Of a stretch of 17,680 nt of DNA, positions 1-7,580 are shown one piece after another. Below the pieces are notes generated by a model, which saw only the letters and a list, made by a program, of their open reading frames with translations, was not told where the DNA came from and did no database searches. Position 1 is the stretch's first letter. The number at the start of each line of letters is the position of its first letter. The position numbers and the translations under genes were made by a program. The DNA lies in the NCBI GenBank assembly GCA_947175375.1, contig CAMWMT010000007.1, positions 1 to 17,680 of the forward strand. Reading direction: 5' to 3'. The stretch comes from an uncultured Clostridiaceae bacterium (GTDB taxonomy: Bacteria > Bacillota > Clostridia > Lachnospirales > Lachnospiraceae).

Positions 1-276
1 GTGAATAACCGGCTGGGTGGTTTTCTGCATGAATCAGTGACCGAAAAACCGAACTGCGCATTGATCGGTGAGGACGGAAACATCTTCAACCTGATGGGGA
101 TCGCTGCCCGAACACTGCGGGAAAATGGACTGGATGATCAGGCTGAGGAAATGGAAAAACGGATCACAGGAGGAGAATGCCGCAGTTATTATGAAGCATT
201 GAATGTGATCGACCAGTATGTCACCATCACAGGAAAAGAAGAAGAACCAGAGTTTAGCGGGATGAAGATGGAATGA
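1..276 (+). CDS. Small hypothetical accessory protein, possibly 5'-truncated by the window edge
   Basis: The frame is open from the first base, which is a GTG, and runs for 91 residues. No ribosome binding site can be checked, so the gene may begin upstream. The centre (about residues 17-75) has the phrase ALIGEDGNIFNLMGIAARTL, then an acidic helix-rich stretch and YYEALNVIDQYV. I know this kind of short protein from Firmicutes conjugative elements but cannot assign a function. It ends in SGMKME, one variant of the Met/Gly tail seen on several other proteins here. It lies 35 nt before the first ArdA-like gene, so it is probably in the same operon. Confidence 0.7.
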   Translation: MNNRLGGFLHESVTEKPNCALIGEDGNIFNLMGIAARTLRENGLDDQAEEMEKRITGGECRSYYEALNVIDQYVTITGKEEEPEFSGMKME

Positions 277-311
277 CCATCTGATGAAAAACAGTTGGAG
301 AGGAGACAGCC

Positions 312-902
312 GTGCAAGAGAGAGAACCGATCATAAAGATTCTGTACGAAAATATAGAAAAGCCCATCAATCAGGTCTGGCTCACATTTCCGCTTTCCGG
401 TAAGGAGAAGGCTGAGCAGAAGATGCTGGGGCTGACAAAAGGACATGAGAAGGAAGACAGCATTTCCTTTCGGATCGTCAAAGTAGAATCTCCTGTTCCT
501 AACCTGGGCCAATATCTGCCTGCAGATGGCCGGTTTCAGGAGATCAATCAGTTGGCAGGAAAAATAGAAAGGATGAGCCAGGAAGAACAGGTGCTCTTTT
601 CCGGGATCCTGGACTGCTGTTCTGTTTCAGCCATAGAAGATGTACTCCAGGCCGCAGACAGCCTGCCGCTGTATGACTATTTTCCTGGTGTGACCTGCAG
701 CCGACAGCTGGGAGGTTATGTGGTGGAGAACGGGATCATGGAATTTCCCAAAGAAGTATGGCCTTATCTGGACTATTTTGGGATAGGGGAAGAATACTAT
801 GCATCCCACAGCTGTGCGTATACAAGATCCGGGCTGGTGGTACGAAAGGATGAGGAACAGATACTGGAAACGGACCAGTCCCAGGGGATGAGGATGCAGT
901 AA
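312..902 (+). CDS. ArdA-like antirestriction protein, single unit
   Basis: This 196-residue protein starts at GTG 312, with GAGAGGAG about 6 nt upstream. It has the layout of the ArdA family: a beta-rich N-terminal part (VWLTFPLSG, residues 22-30), then the acidic core phrase EINQLAGKIERMSQEEQ, a helix pair ending in LPLYDYFPGV, and a C-terminal block WPYLDYFGIGEEYYASHSCAYTRSGLVVR. ArdA proteins are acidic mimics of B-form DNA that block type I restriction enzymes in the recipient during conjugation. The family call rests on the shared order of these blocks in the neighbouring genes and on recalled ArdA sequences. The protein ends in QSQGMRMQ, a Met/Gly tail. Only 24 nt separate it from the next ArdA-like gene. 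Confidence 0.75.
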   Translation: MQEREPIIKILYENIEKPINQVWLTFPLSGKEKAEQKMLGLTKGHEKEDSISFRIVKVESPVPNLGQYLPADGRFQEINQLAGKIERMSQEEQVLFSGILDCCSVSAIEDVLQAADSLPLYDYFPGVTCSRQLGGYVVENGIMEFPKEVWPYLDYFGIGEEYYASHSCAYTRSGLVVRKDEEQILETDQSQGMRMQ

Positions 903-926
903 AAAGTGGAAGAAAGGGGAAGATAT

Positions 927-2534
927 GTGAAAATCTATGTAAAAAGAGAAAACCATGGAGAAGGGATCTGGATGGGGCTTCCGGTTACATTGGTGGAGGC
1001 GGAACAGATCAGAAGCGAACTGGAGAAACAGCATCCCTCCATGATGATGCCGTTTGTGGCTGCAGTGGAATCCCGGTTCCCGGAAATAGAAAGAGGCCTG
1101 ATGGGGGAACTGGTCTTTCAGGGTGATAATCTGGAAACATTCAACCAGCTGGCCGGAAGGCTGGAAGGAATGAGTCGGGAGGAAGGGCTGATATTTAAGG
1201 CCGCATACCGAATGGAGGCTCCCAGGTCTGCAGGGCAGATCCTGGAAACGCTGGGGAATCTGGGCTCCTACCGTCTCCATCCGGAGATTCAGAGCCTGGA
1301 AGAACTGGGAAGGTACCTGAAACGTGAAGAGGCTGCACAGCTTCCGGAAGAACTGGACTGTTTTGTAGATTATGAGAAGATCGGAAGGATCTGGCAGGAG
1401 GATCATGGATTTCTGACAGAGGGAGGATTCGTGGAAAAGAGGGAAGAGGCGGCAGCGAAGGCCGGTGTGGAGGAGCAGAAGACAGAAAAAAGGGAAAAGA
1501 AACAGGGTATTTTTTTGGTCACTCTGATCCGTGATTCTTTCAAGGACCGCTATGTAAGATTCACCCTCCCATTGCCAGAGCAGGAACTGGCAGAGAAAAA
1601 GAGGCAGGCAGGGATCACTGAGGAGACACCGGAAAGAGTGGAGATATCGGGAACCATTGACGGCCTGCTGGAACATCTGCCTCCAGGCAGCACACTGGAG
1701 GAACTGAACAGGGCGGCAGGGATGATCGAAGAGATGGAAAGCTGTTCAGGAATTGACTGGAAGCTGGCGTTTGCAGCGCTGGAGGCAGAAATCCCTATGT
1801 CTGTAGACGGATGCTGTTGTGTGCTTCGAGGTCATAAAAGATATGAACTCCTGCCGTTTCCCTTCCTGGAACCGGAAAGCTATGCGCATTACCGCCTGGA
1901 ACAGGCAGGGATATCTCTTCCAGAAGGGCTGGCCTCCTGTTTTGATTACCGCAGATATGGGCAGGAGAAGATCGTGGAGGATGGTGTGGTGGAAACTTCT
2001 TATGGCGTTGTAATCAATCGGGAATGGCCGATTGAGCTGGACCATGGAGAAAAACAGGATATCAAACTGTATGCTCCACTGACGCTGTCCACCTTTTCCG
2101 GACTTCCAATGCATCCGGAACTCCTTTACCGGGAAAGAGTTCCGGCTCTTAAGGCAGCGGTCAGACAGGAGATCACCCGGAGTATGCGGGAGTATGGGAA
2201 AAGAGGTCTGGCAGAAGTCCTGTGGAACCAGATCTTGTCAAGAAAGATATCATCCATTGTTCCGGATGTGGAAGAGCGTCATGGGCGGCTGTGGGGAGTT
2301 GCCAGAGTCCGTACCACAGGAGAGCTGACAGACCGTGAACTGGCAGGTCTGAAAGAGGAATGGAAAGAGATTGCCGCCCATGGCTGGGGGGATCTGTTTT
2401 CCAGCCGGACCCTGGAAGAGGGGCATACCAGATTTCATGCAGGGTTCTGGGATACGGAGCGGGGAGAAGACCTATGCTTGCTGACAGAAGAGGAGCTTGG
2501 AAAGGAGGTGGGGGGACTTGAGATAAGGATGTAA
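927..2534 (+). CDS. Double ArdA-like protein fused to a GWGEGF-type module
   Basis: I place the start at GTG 927, behind AAAGGGGA at about 7-nt spacing; an in-frame GTG at 906 is possible but poorly spaced. The product is 535 residues. Residues 1-165 are one ArdA-like unit (TFNQLAGRLEGMSREEG). A charged linker follows (about 168-193, rich in K, E and A). Residues 194-370 are a second unit (ELNRAAGMIEEMES, ending DYRRYGQ). Residues 378-530 are a different module beginning DIKLYAPL and containing LWGVARV and HGWGDLF, shared with the proteins at 3524 and 4692. A DNA-mimic role against restriction enzymes is expected for the ArdA part; the last module has no function I can name. The tail GGLEIRM is only a weak version of the Met/Gly tail. 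A strong terminator follows directly. Confidence 0.75.
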   Translation: MKIYVKRENHGEGIWMGLPVTLVEAEQIRSELEKQHPSMMMPFVAAVESRFPEIERGLMGELVFQGDNLETFNQLAGRLEGMSREEGLIFKAAYRMEAPRSAGQILETLGNLGSYRLHPEIQSLEELGRYLKREEAAQLPEELDCFVDYEKIGRIWQEDHGFLTEGGFVEKREEAAAKAGVEEQKTEKREKKQGIFLVTLIRDSFKDRYVRFTLPLPEQELAEKKRQAGITEETPERVEISGTIDGLLEHLPPGSTLEELNRAAGMIEEMESCSGIDWKLAFAALEAEIPMSVDGCCCVLRGHKRYELLPFPFLEPESYAHYRLEQAGISLPEGLASCFDYRRYGQEKIVEDGVVETSYGVVINREWPIELDHGEKQDIKLYAPLTLSTFSGLPMHPELLYRERVPALKAAVRQEITRSMREYGKRGLAEVLWNQILSRKISSIVPDVEERHGRLWGVARVRTTGELTDRELAGLKEEWKEIAAHGWGDLFSSRTLEEGHTRFHAGFWDTERGEDLCLLTEEELGKEVGGLEIRM

Positions 2535-2548
2535 GAAAGGAATTTGAG

Positions 2549-2573
2549 GCGCTGTTGATCCAGCGCTTTTTTT
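2549..2573 (+). terminator. Rho-independent terminator after the first ArdA block
   Basis: A perfect 6-bp GC-rich stem, GCGCTG (2549-2554) and CAGCGC (2561-2566), with a 6-nt loop, is followed at once by seven T residues (2567-2573). It begins 14 nt after the stop codon at 2532-2534. The next gene shows no clear promoter, so it depends on read-through or on a promoter I cannot see. Confidence 0.85.
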
Positions 2574-2646
2574 GTGCGCACATCAATACCAGAAAGAAAG
2601 GAGACGGGGTTCCTGGCCAGGGAAAAGATATCTGACTCCCTTTTGG

Positions 2647-3534
2647 ATGGATTTAGAGCAGAAAGCGATCGAGCGGGTGAAGACAGCGTCACAGATGTCC
2701 TTTGCCCTGTATGGAAGTCCCCTGGTGGTCACGGACAGTGGAGGAAAGGACAGCGCCGTGTGCCGGGAGATTGTAAGGAGGTCAGGCATCCCTTACGAAG
2801 TGCAGCATAACCTGACCACGGCGGATGCGCCCCAGACCATTTATTATGTTCGGGAGACCTTCCGAAAACTGGAGGAACAGGGAGTCCCCTGCAAGGTCAA
2901 CTATCCGGTATATAAAGGTGGACGGGTGACCATGTGGTCGCTGATCCCGATGAAGAAATTCCCGCCCACCAGGCTGCAGCGGTACTGCTGTCAGGTGCTG
3001 AAGGAGGCTACCTGCCGGGACCGCTTCATCACCACCGGAGTCCGGTGGGCAGAGAGTGTGAAGCGGAAGAACAGCCGGGGTGTGTATGAAAATTTTACAG
3101 CAAACCCGGAGAAGAAGATCATCCTGAACAATGATAATGATGATGACCGGAGGCTGTTCGAGAGCTGTGCCCTGAAGGGCAAGCGGATCTGCAATCCTAT
3201 TGTAGACTGGACGGACCATGATGTATGGGACTATATCCGCAGTGAGCGCCTTCCCCTGAACCCGCTGTATGAGATGGGGTTTTACCGTGTCGGGTGCATC
3301 GGCTGTCCCATGGCAGGAAAGACCCGGTGGAAGGAGTTCGCCCTGTTCCCCACCTACCGGCACGCGTATACAAAGGCTTTTGGACGGATGCTGGACGTGA
3401 TCCATGAAAGTGGGGGAAGGACCAAATGGCGGACAGCAGAGGATGTGTTTGCCTGGTGGATGGAGGATTTTCAGGTGGAGGGACAGATGAGCCTGATGGA
3501 TTTTGAAGAATGGAGGACTGGAAATGAAGAATAA
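2647..3534 (+). CDS. PP-loop ATPase, PAPS-reductase/DndC-like, with Fe-S cysteine signature; N-terminus uncertain
   Basis: From ATG 2647 the protein has 295 residues. It carries the PP-loop SGGKDS (residues 31-36), which activates a substrate by adenylation, and the cysteine pattern RYCC...CIGC typical of 4Fe-4S PAPS/APS-reductase-like enzymes. NPIVDWTDHDVWDYI and GCPMAGK are also typical. The ECGLH-like catalytic cysteine motif of true assimilatory reductases is missing, so sulfate reduction is unlikely; a sulfur-transfer or nucleic-acid modification role like DndC is plausible but unproven. The start is unclear. The frame opens at TTG 2572, but that lies inside the terminator T-run. ATG 2647 has no good ribosome binding site. 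The frame 2 nt away encodes SDSLLDGFR just upstream, which resembles the N-terminus of this family, and AAAGGAG lies near 2595-2601. A 1-nt insertion near 2658 is therefore suspected. The stop overlaps the next gene by 11 nt. Confidence 0.8.
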   Translation: MDLEQKAIERVKTASQMSFALYGSPLVVTDSGGKDSAVCREIVRRSGIPYEVQHNLTTADAPQTIYYVRETFRKLEEQGVPCKVNYPVYKGGRVTMWSLIPMKKFPPTRLQRYCCQVLKEATCRDRFITTGVRWAESVKRKNSRGVYENFTANPEKKIILNNDNDDDRRLFESCALKGKRICNPIVDWTDHDVWDYIRSERLPLNPLYEMGFYRVGCIGCPMAGKTRWKEFALFPTYRHAYTKAFGRMLDVIHESGGRTKWRTAEDVFAWWMEDFQVEGQMSLMDFEEWRTGNEE

Positions 3535-4054
3535 AGAGATGAAAGAACCTGTAAAGATGCGGCTGTACAGCCCCTTAGTGGGTGCCTTTTATGACAGTGA
3601 GGATCACTGTACATCTATGGATGGTTATGCCCTGAGAGGATATGACTGGAGGATAAAAAAAGCGTTGGAAAATGATCTGACCGAGGAAGGCAGGCCGGGG
3701 CTTGCAAAATATCTGGATGAGGGGCCTTTAAAGGAAAAGGTCATCAGCATGCATCCGGCTGTAGAGGTCTGGGATTACTGCCTCTGGGGCGTCCTGGAGG
3801 TGGAGTGCCGGGAGGAACTGTCCCCGATGGAAACAGAGAGGCTGAAAAGCGAGTGGTATGGACAGATGGCGGACGGCTGGGGAGAAGGGTTTGTACAGAG
3901 GGATATTGACTGTGAGGAAGAATGCCGCCTCTGTGTGGATTTTGGCGCAGCTTCCAGAAACCGGATCCAGACAGAACAGGAATTGAAAGGGATCCAGAAA
4001 ACAGACCAGGCACAGTCCGAAGGGCAGAGCTTTCCCCGGATGGGGATGGCTTAG
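3524..4054 (+). CDS. Stand-alone GWGEGF-module protein
   Basis: This 176-residue protein starts at ATG 3524, 7 nt after GGAGG, and overlaps the end of the PP-loop gene by 11 nt, which implies translational coupling. Residues about 12-137 match the C-terminal modules of the double ArdA proteins at 927 and 4692: RLYSPL, then RPGLAKYLDE, VISMHPAVEV, LWGVLEVEC, and ADGWGEGFVQR (residues 116-126). About 40 further residues are rich in Q, E and K and end in SFPRMGMA, a Met/Gly tail. I know no function for this module. Its repeated fusion to ArdA units suggests a role in the same anti-defence process. Confidence 0.75.
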   Translation: MKNKEMKEPVKMRLYSPLVGAFYDSEDHCTSMDGYALRGYDWRIKKALENDLTEEGRPGLAKYLDEGPLKEKVISMHPAVEVWDYCLWGVLEVECREELSPMETERLKSEWYGQMADGWGEGFVQRDIDCEEECRLCVDFGAASRNRIQTEQELKGIQKTDQAQSEGQSFPRMGMA

Positions 4055-4065
4055 GAGGTGCAGGA

Positions 4066-4698
4066 TTGTCAAGATGTTTTTTAACAGGGACCGGCTTCCA
4101 GGAACTGGAGATCGGGATGCAGCTGATCCCGGGATTTCAGCCGCGCCGGTGCGGAGTCATCCGGGGGAAACCCAAGGAGGTGCAGGGCCAGCCATATGGG
4201 GAGCTGGTTCTGCTCTTTCTGGAGGAGATCCCGCCTTCCCAGCTGGCAGTCCGCATCATCAATCTGAAGAACAGAGGGGAGGTGGCAGGATTCATGTTCC
4301 AGAACAACCAGCATAAAAAACGTTTCCGGCAGATCTGCGGGGACAGAGAGTATGAATCCCTGTGTTCGAATCATGGTCAGGCTGCGGCAGTGTTCCTGCT
4401 GAGTGCAGATTCTTTTTTATGGGAGCGGGCAAAACCATGCATCACAAAGAAAGGGATCCGGTATGGAGAAATGGCAATCCGCGGCATTGAGCCTGACGGC
4501 TATGCCCTTTTCTGTGCGGCAAAAGAGATGTGCGGCGGAATCCCCCGGCTGTCCCTGTCGGAGCTTGGAGATCCGGACCTGATCAGTGACAGGCTTTTGC
4601 AGGTGATCTTAAGCGGCATCCTGATCAGCAGGCATGGGATCGGGATCATGACAGAAAAAGAAGAACGGACAGGAAGGAGGAACGGGAAACATTGCTGA
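4066..4698 (+). CDS. Hypothetical protein, TTG start
   Basis: I choose TTG 4066 because AGGAGGTG (4053-4060) sits 5 nt upstream; the open frame continues further 5' but overlaps the preceding gene. The product has 210 residues, MSRCFLTGTGFQELEIGM at the start, with a beta/alpha pattern including GELVLLFLEEIPPSQLAVRI (about residues 45-64) and AAAVFLLSADSFLWERAKP. It ends in a basic stretch, RTGRRNGKHC, without the Met/Gly tail. I recognise no family. It lies between the stand-alone GWGEGF protein and a double ArdA fusion and overlaps the latter by 7 nt, so it is part of that operon. Confidence 0.65.
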   Translation: MSRCFLTGTGFQELEIGMQLIPGFQPRRCGVIRGKPKEVQGQPYGELVLLFLEEIPPSQLAVRIINLKNRGEVAGFMFQNNQHKKRFRQICGDREYESLCSNHGQAAAVFLLSADSFLWERAKPCITKKGIRYGEMAIRGIEPDGYALFCAAKEMCGGIPRLSLSELGDPDLISDRLLQVILSGILISRHGIGIMTEKEERTGRRNGKHC

Positions 4699-6347
4699 AA
4701 ATAGAGATCGGGAAGAGTGCAGACAGGACAGTCTCTCTGTTATTGCCATCTTCCCGCACGGAGATCGACCAGGCTTTTACTGCCATAGGTGATACCGAAA
4801 AAGAGATGCCTGTGGTGATCCAGCAGGCCCAGTCATCTGTCCCCGGCCTGGGGGAACGTTTGAAAGGAATCGGTCTTGAACGGCAGGATGTATTCCGGCA
4901 TATGAATTACCTGGCCAGACGGACCAGGTATCTGACCCGGACGGAGCAGGATGTGTTTTCCGCTGCGCTCCGGATGGAGGATCCGAAAAAGCTGGAAGAG
5001 ATGATCAATCTTTCCTTTAACCTGGACCAGTATGAGCGGATCCCCCAGGGGACAGACCAGAATGAGCTGTCCAGGATTTTGCTAAAGAAGAATAAAGGGA
5101 TTGAGGTTCCTGCAGAAATCGCAGGACTTCTGGACCATGAGCGGGTGTCGGATTCTTTTTTTCTCCATCACAAGGGGGAATTTACCCCAAGCGGGCTGGT
5201 GCTGAAAAAGGAAGGGGCTGTTTTGGATGAGGTCTATGAAAACGGCAGAGATCCGGATCCGGGATATGAAAACGGCAGCCTGCTCCTTTTGTGCCTGCAC
5301 AGGAAAGAAGACACTCCGGTATTTGAATACTATGGCCTGTCTGTCCCGGCTTCCCAGGAACGGATAGCACTGGCCAGAGAAAGCTTTGGAGTCGGGAACT
5401 TAAATATGTGTGATTTCTTTACGTTTCACAGGAGACCGGAGGATCAACTGATCGGCTATCTGCCGGTCCAGTTTCAGGTGGAAGAGATTAACGAAGCAGC
5501 TGTATTTTTGGCAGAAAAAGTCCTGGATGGAACTACAGAGCGGTTTGAACATCTTCTGGCTGTATTGGAAGCAGAATGCCCCAGAACGATGGAAGAAGTG
5601 CTGGAGGTAGCAGGGAATCTGGAGGAATATCAGATCTGCCCGGAAGGGATCAGCAGCCCGGAGGAATATGTCCACCACGTTCTGGAGAACAGCGAAGAGT
5701 TCTACCTGGACGGGTTCATTGAACAGTTTGTAGACATGGAGCGGATGGCAAAGGCTCTGATGGCGGAGACAGGAGCGGTGGAGACTTCCCATGGGATCGT
5801 GACAAGTAACAAATGGAGGTTTAGGTCTTTTGCAGAAGATCTGGTCACCACCCGCTTCATAAGCCCCCTGGAGGGGAATTTCCATGAGGAAAACGGATGG
5901 GGAGGAATGGAGGAGATACCGTCTGTGCTGGATGGCAGGGATCTGATGCAGTATGCAGATTCCATCCAGGAGTACCTGGAGAAAGAAGACTGGTCCAATG
6001 AAGGGAGCCGGGGGCTGGCGGAGTATCTGGACAACCAGCTGTTAAAACAGCGGGTGGTCAGCATATTTCCGGGTATCGATGAGATCAACGGCTGCCTGTA
6101 TGGAGTAGCAACGGTAGTGAGCCGGGGAGGCTTAAACCCGCAGGAGATGGAAGCAGTTATGGAATACTGGAGCGGTCAGGCCTCGGATGGATGGGGCGAA
6201 GGGTTTGAGCAGAGGGAGATCGAAGTGGACGGAGGGGAACTGTATGTCAGCTTCTGGCAGTCCGGGGATTCCTTTGAGATCCTGCCGGAGGAAGTGTTCT
6301 TAAGCAGCCTCCGGGAAAGCAGCGGTCCCCAGATGGGAGGGATGTAA
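4692..6347 (+). CDS. Second double ArdA-like protein fused to a GWGEGF module
   Basis: The start is TTG 4692, with AAGGAGG (4674-4680) upstream at long spacing (11 nt); it overlaps the stop of the previous gene. The protein has 551 residues in the same three-part order as the one at 927. Unit 1 (1-180) has HMNYLARRTRYLTRTEQ and INLSFNLDQYERIP. Unit 2 (196-380) has EINEAAVFLAEKVLDGT and VAGNLEEYQICP. The C-terminal module (about 385-535) has RGLAEYLDNQLLKQRVVSIF and DGWGEGFEQR (499-508). The ArdA units are expected to mimic DNA and inhibit restriction enzymes. The tail is GPQMGGM; its codons also supply GGGAGGG as the ribosome binding site for the gene starting at 6348. Confidence 0.75.
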   Translation: MLKIEIGKSADRTVSLLLPSSRTEIDQAFTAIGDTEKEMPVVIQQAQSSVPGLGERLKGIGLERQDVFRHMNYLARRTRYLTRTEQDVFSAALRMEDPKKLEEMINLSFNLDQYERIPQGTDQNELSRILLKKNKGIEVPAEIAGLLDHERVSDSFFLHHKGEFTPSGLVLKKEGAVLDEVYENGRDPDPGYENGSLLLLCLHRKEDTPVFEYYGLSVPASQERIALARESFGVGNLNMCDFFTFHRRPEDQLIGYLPVQFQVEEINEAAVFLAEKVLDGTTERFEHLLAVLEAECPRTMEEVLEVAGNLEEYQICPEGISSPEEYVHHVLENSEEFYLDGFIEQFVDMERMAKALMAETGAVETSHGIVTSNKWRFRSFAEDLVTTRFISPLEGNFHEENGWGGMEEIPSVLDGRDLMQYADSIQEYLEKEDWSNEGSRGLAEYLDNQLLKQRVVSIFPGIDEINGCLYGVATVVSRGGLNPQEMEAVMEYWSGQASDGWGEGFEQREIEVDGGELYVSFWQSGDSFEILPEEVFLSSLRESSGPQMGGM

Positions 6348-7532
6348 ATGTATGTGACGATCGCAGCAAAAAGATATGGGAGCTGCCCGGAGTATGAGGG
6401 GGCGGAACTGAAAGTACCTGCTACCAGGGAGGCGGTACAGGATGCCATGGAGCGGGCAAGGGTAACGGAGGATGGGGAGTACCGGATGATCACGTTCCGT
6501 GACTGGCCTGTTTTTCTGCAGGAACGTCTGGCGCGGATGGAAGCGGGTGTACAGGAGGTGAGCTTTCTTGCCGGCCAGGTCTGCCGGATGGATCAAAAAA
6601 GCCTTTCAGAGTATGAAGGAGTGCTGGCCTGCATTGAGACCGAGCGCCGGGGGCATGAATGCTCCATCAAAGACATGATCAATGCCACTTATAACCTGGG
6701 ATATTTTGATTTTCTGCCGGGAATCGTGAAAGACACGGACCTGGGGGAGAATGCACTGGATGGGGACTTTGTGCGGATTCTTCAGGATCTGCCGGAAGAA
6801 GTGATCGGAATGATGGACACAGCGAAAGTAGGGGCATACCTTCGGCATTCAGAAAAAGGAGCCTTTACCAGAGAAGGGTACTGTTTCCGGTCCAGAGAGG
6901 GCTGGCAGGAGGTCTATGATGGACAGAAACTGCCCGGACAGGAAAAAGAGCTCCTCCTGTCCATCCGTATTGAGAACAGAAGCCATCCGGAAGATGGAGA
7001 TATCTGGCTTTCCCTGCCCTGCAGCAAAGAGAAAATTGCCTCTGCCTGCGGGCAGCTGGGTGCAGGTTCTTTCCGCCAGTGCAGGATCACGGATGTCATC
7101 AGCATGGCTCCCATCCTGGAAGAACAGATTGGGCCTGATGAAGATATCGAGACACTTATCAGGCTGGCAGAAAAGCTGGGGCAGATGACACCAAAAGAGC
7201 TTGTGAAATACAAGGCGATACTGGAGTTTGACGGCTGGAAGAGCGTGGAGCGTTCCCTCTGGCTGGCAGACCGGCTGGAGTACTATGTGTTTGACCCCAG
7301 CCTTGTCAGCTATGAAGCCTACGGGAAGGAGTGTTTGGAGAACATGGGAGTGGACTGCTCTGCTGCCGCATTTCAGAACTTTAATTTTTATCAATACGGC
7401 ATGGAACAGTTTGAGGCAGGAGGCATAAAGCTGACCGCTTATGGTGCAGTGTCCCTGGATGGGGAACCGGATTTTTCGGAAACCCAGGAGGGCAGCCTGC
7501 AGATGGGAGGATGCACTTGCCAGACCATGTGA
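6348..7532 (+). CDS. Double ArdA-like antirestriction protein
   Basis: ATG 6348 follows directly after the preceding TAA, 6 nt after GGGAGGG, so the two genes are probably coupled. The 394-residue protein has two ArdA-like units and no GWGEGF module. Unit 1 (1-190) contains EVSFLAGQVCRMDQKSLSEY and the phrase SIKDMINATYNLGYFDFLPG, which closely resembles the ArdA signature I know from gut Firmicutes. Unit 2 (about 200-380) contains LIRLAEKLGQMTPKEL and LADRLEYYVFDPS. The expected role is inhibition of host restriction during DNA entry. The tail is SLQMGGCTCQTM, a Cys-containing variant of the Met/Gly tail. Confidence 0.8.
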   Translation: MYVTIAAKRYGSCPEYEGAELKVPATREAVQDAMERARVTEDGEYRMITFRDWPVFLQERLARMEAGVQEVSFLAGQVCRMDQKSLSEYEGVLACIETERRGHECSIKDMINATYNLGYFDFLPGIVKDTDLGENALDGDFVRILQDLPEEVIGMMDTAKVGAYLRHSEKGAFTREGYCFRSREGWQEVYDGQKLPGQEKELLLSIRIENRSHPEDGDIWLSLPCSKEKIASACGQLGAGSFRQCRITDVISMAPILEEQIGPDEDIETLIRLAEKLGQMTPKELVKYKAILEFDGWKSVERSLWLADRLEYYVFDPSLVSYEAYGKECLENMGVDCSAAAFQNFNFYQYGMEQFEAGGIKLTAYGAVSLDGEPDFSETQEGSLQMGGCTCQTM

Positions 7533-7580
7533 CAAACCGGATCTGCGAATCCGTAAAACAGAAGAAGGAGGTGGCAGAAG

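Noticed and set aside
627..1676. A 349-codon open frame on the minus strand
   Set aside because: It lies antisense across two well-supported ArdA-like genes, has a Cys/His/Phe/Leu/Pro-rich composition typical of antisense frames, and has no ribosome binding site or recognisable domain.
2647..3534. An assimilatory PAPS reductase
   Set aside because: The catalytic C-terminal cysteine motif is absent and no sulfur assimilation genes are nearby.
4074..4316. An 80-codon + strand frame near the start of the unknown gene at 4066
   Set aside because: It is a Gly/Ala/Pro-rich shifted frame inside the longer gene, which has the better ribosome site.
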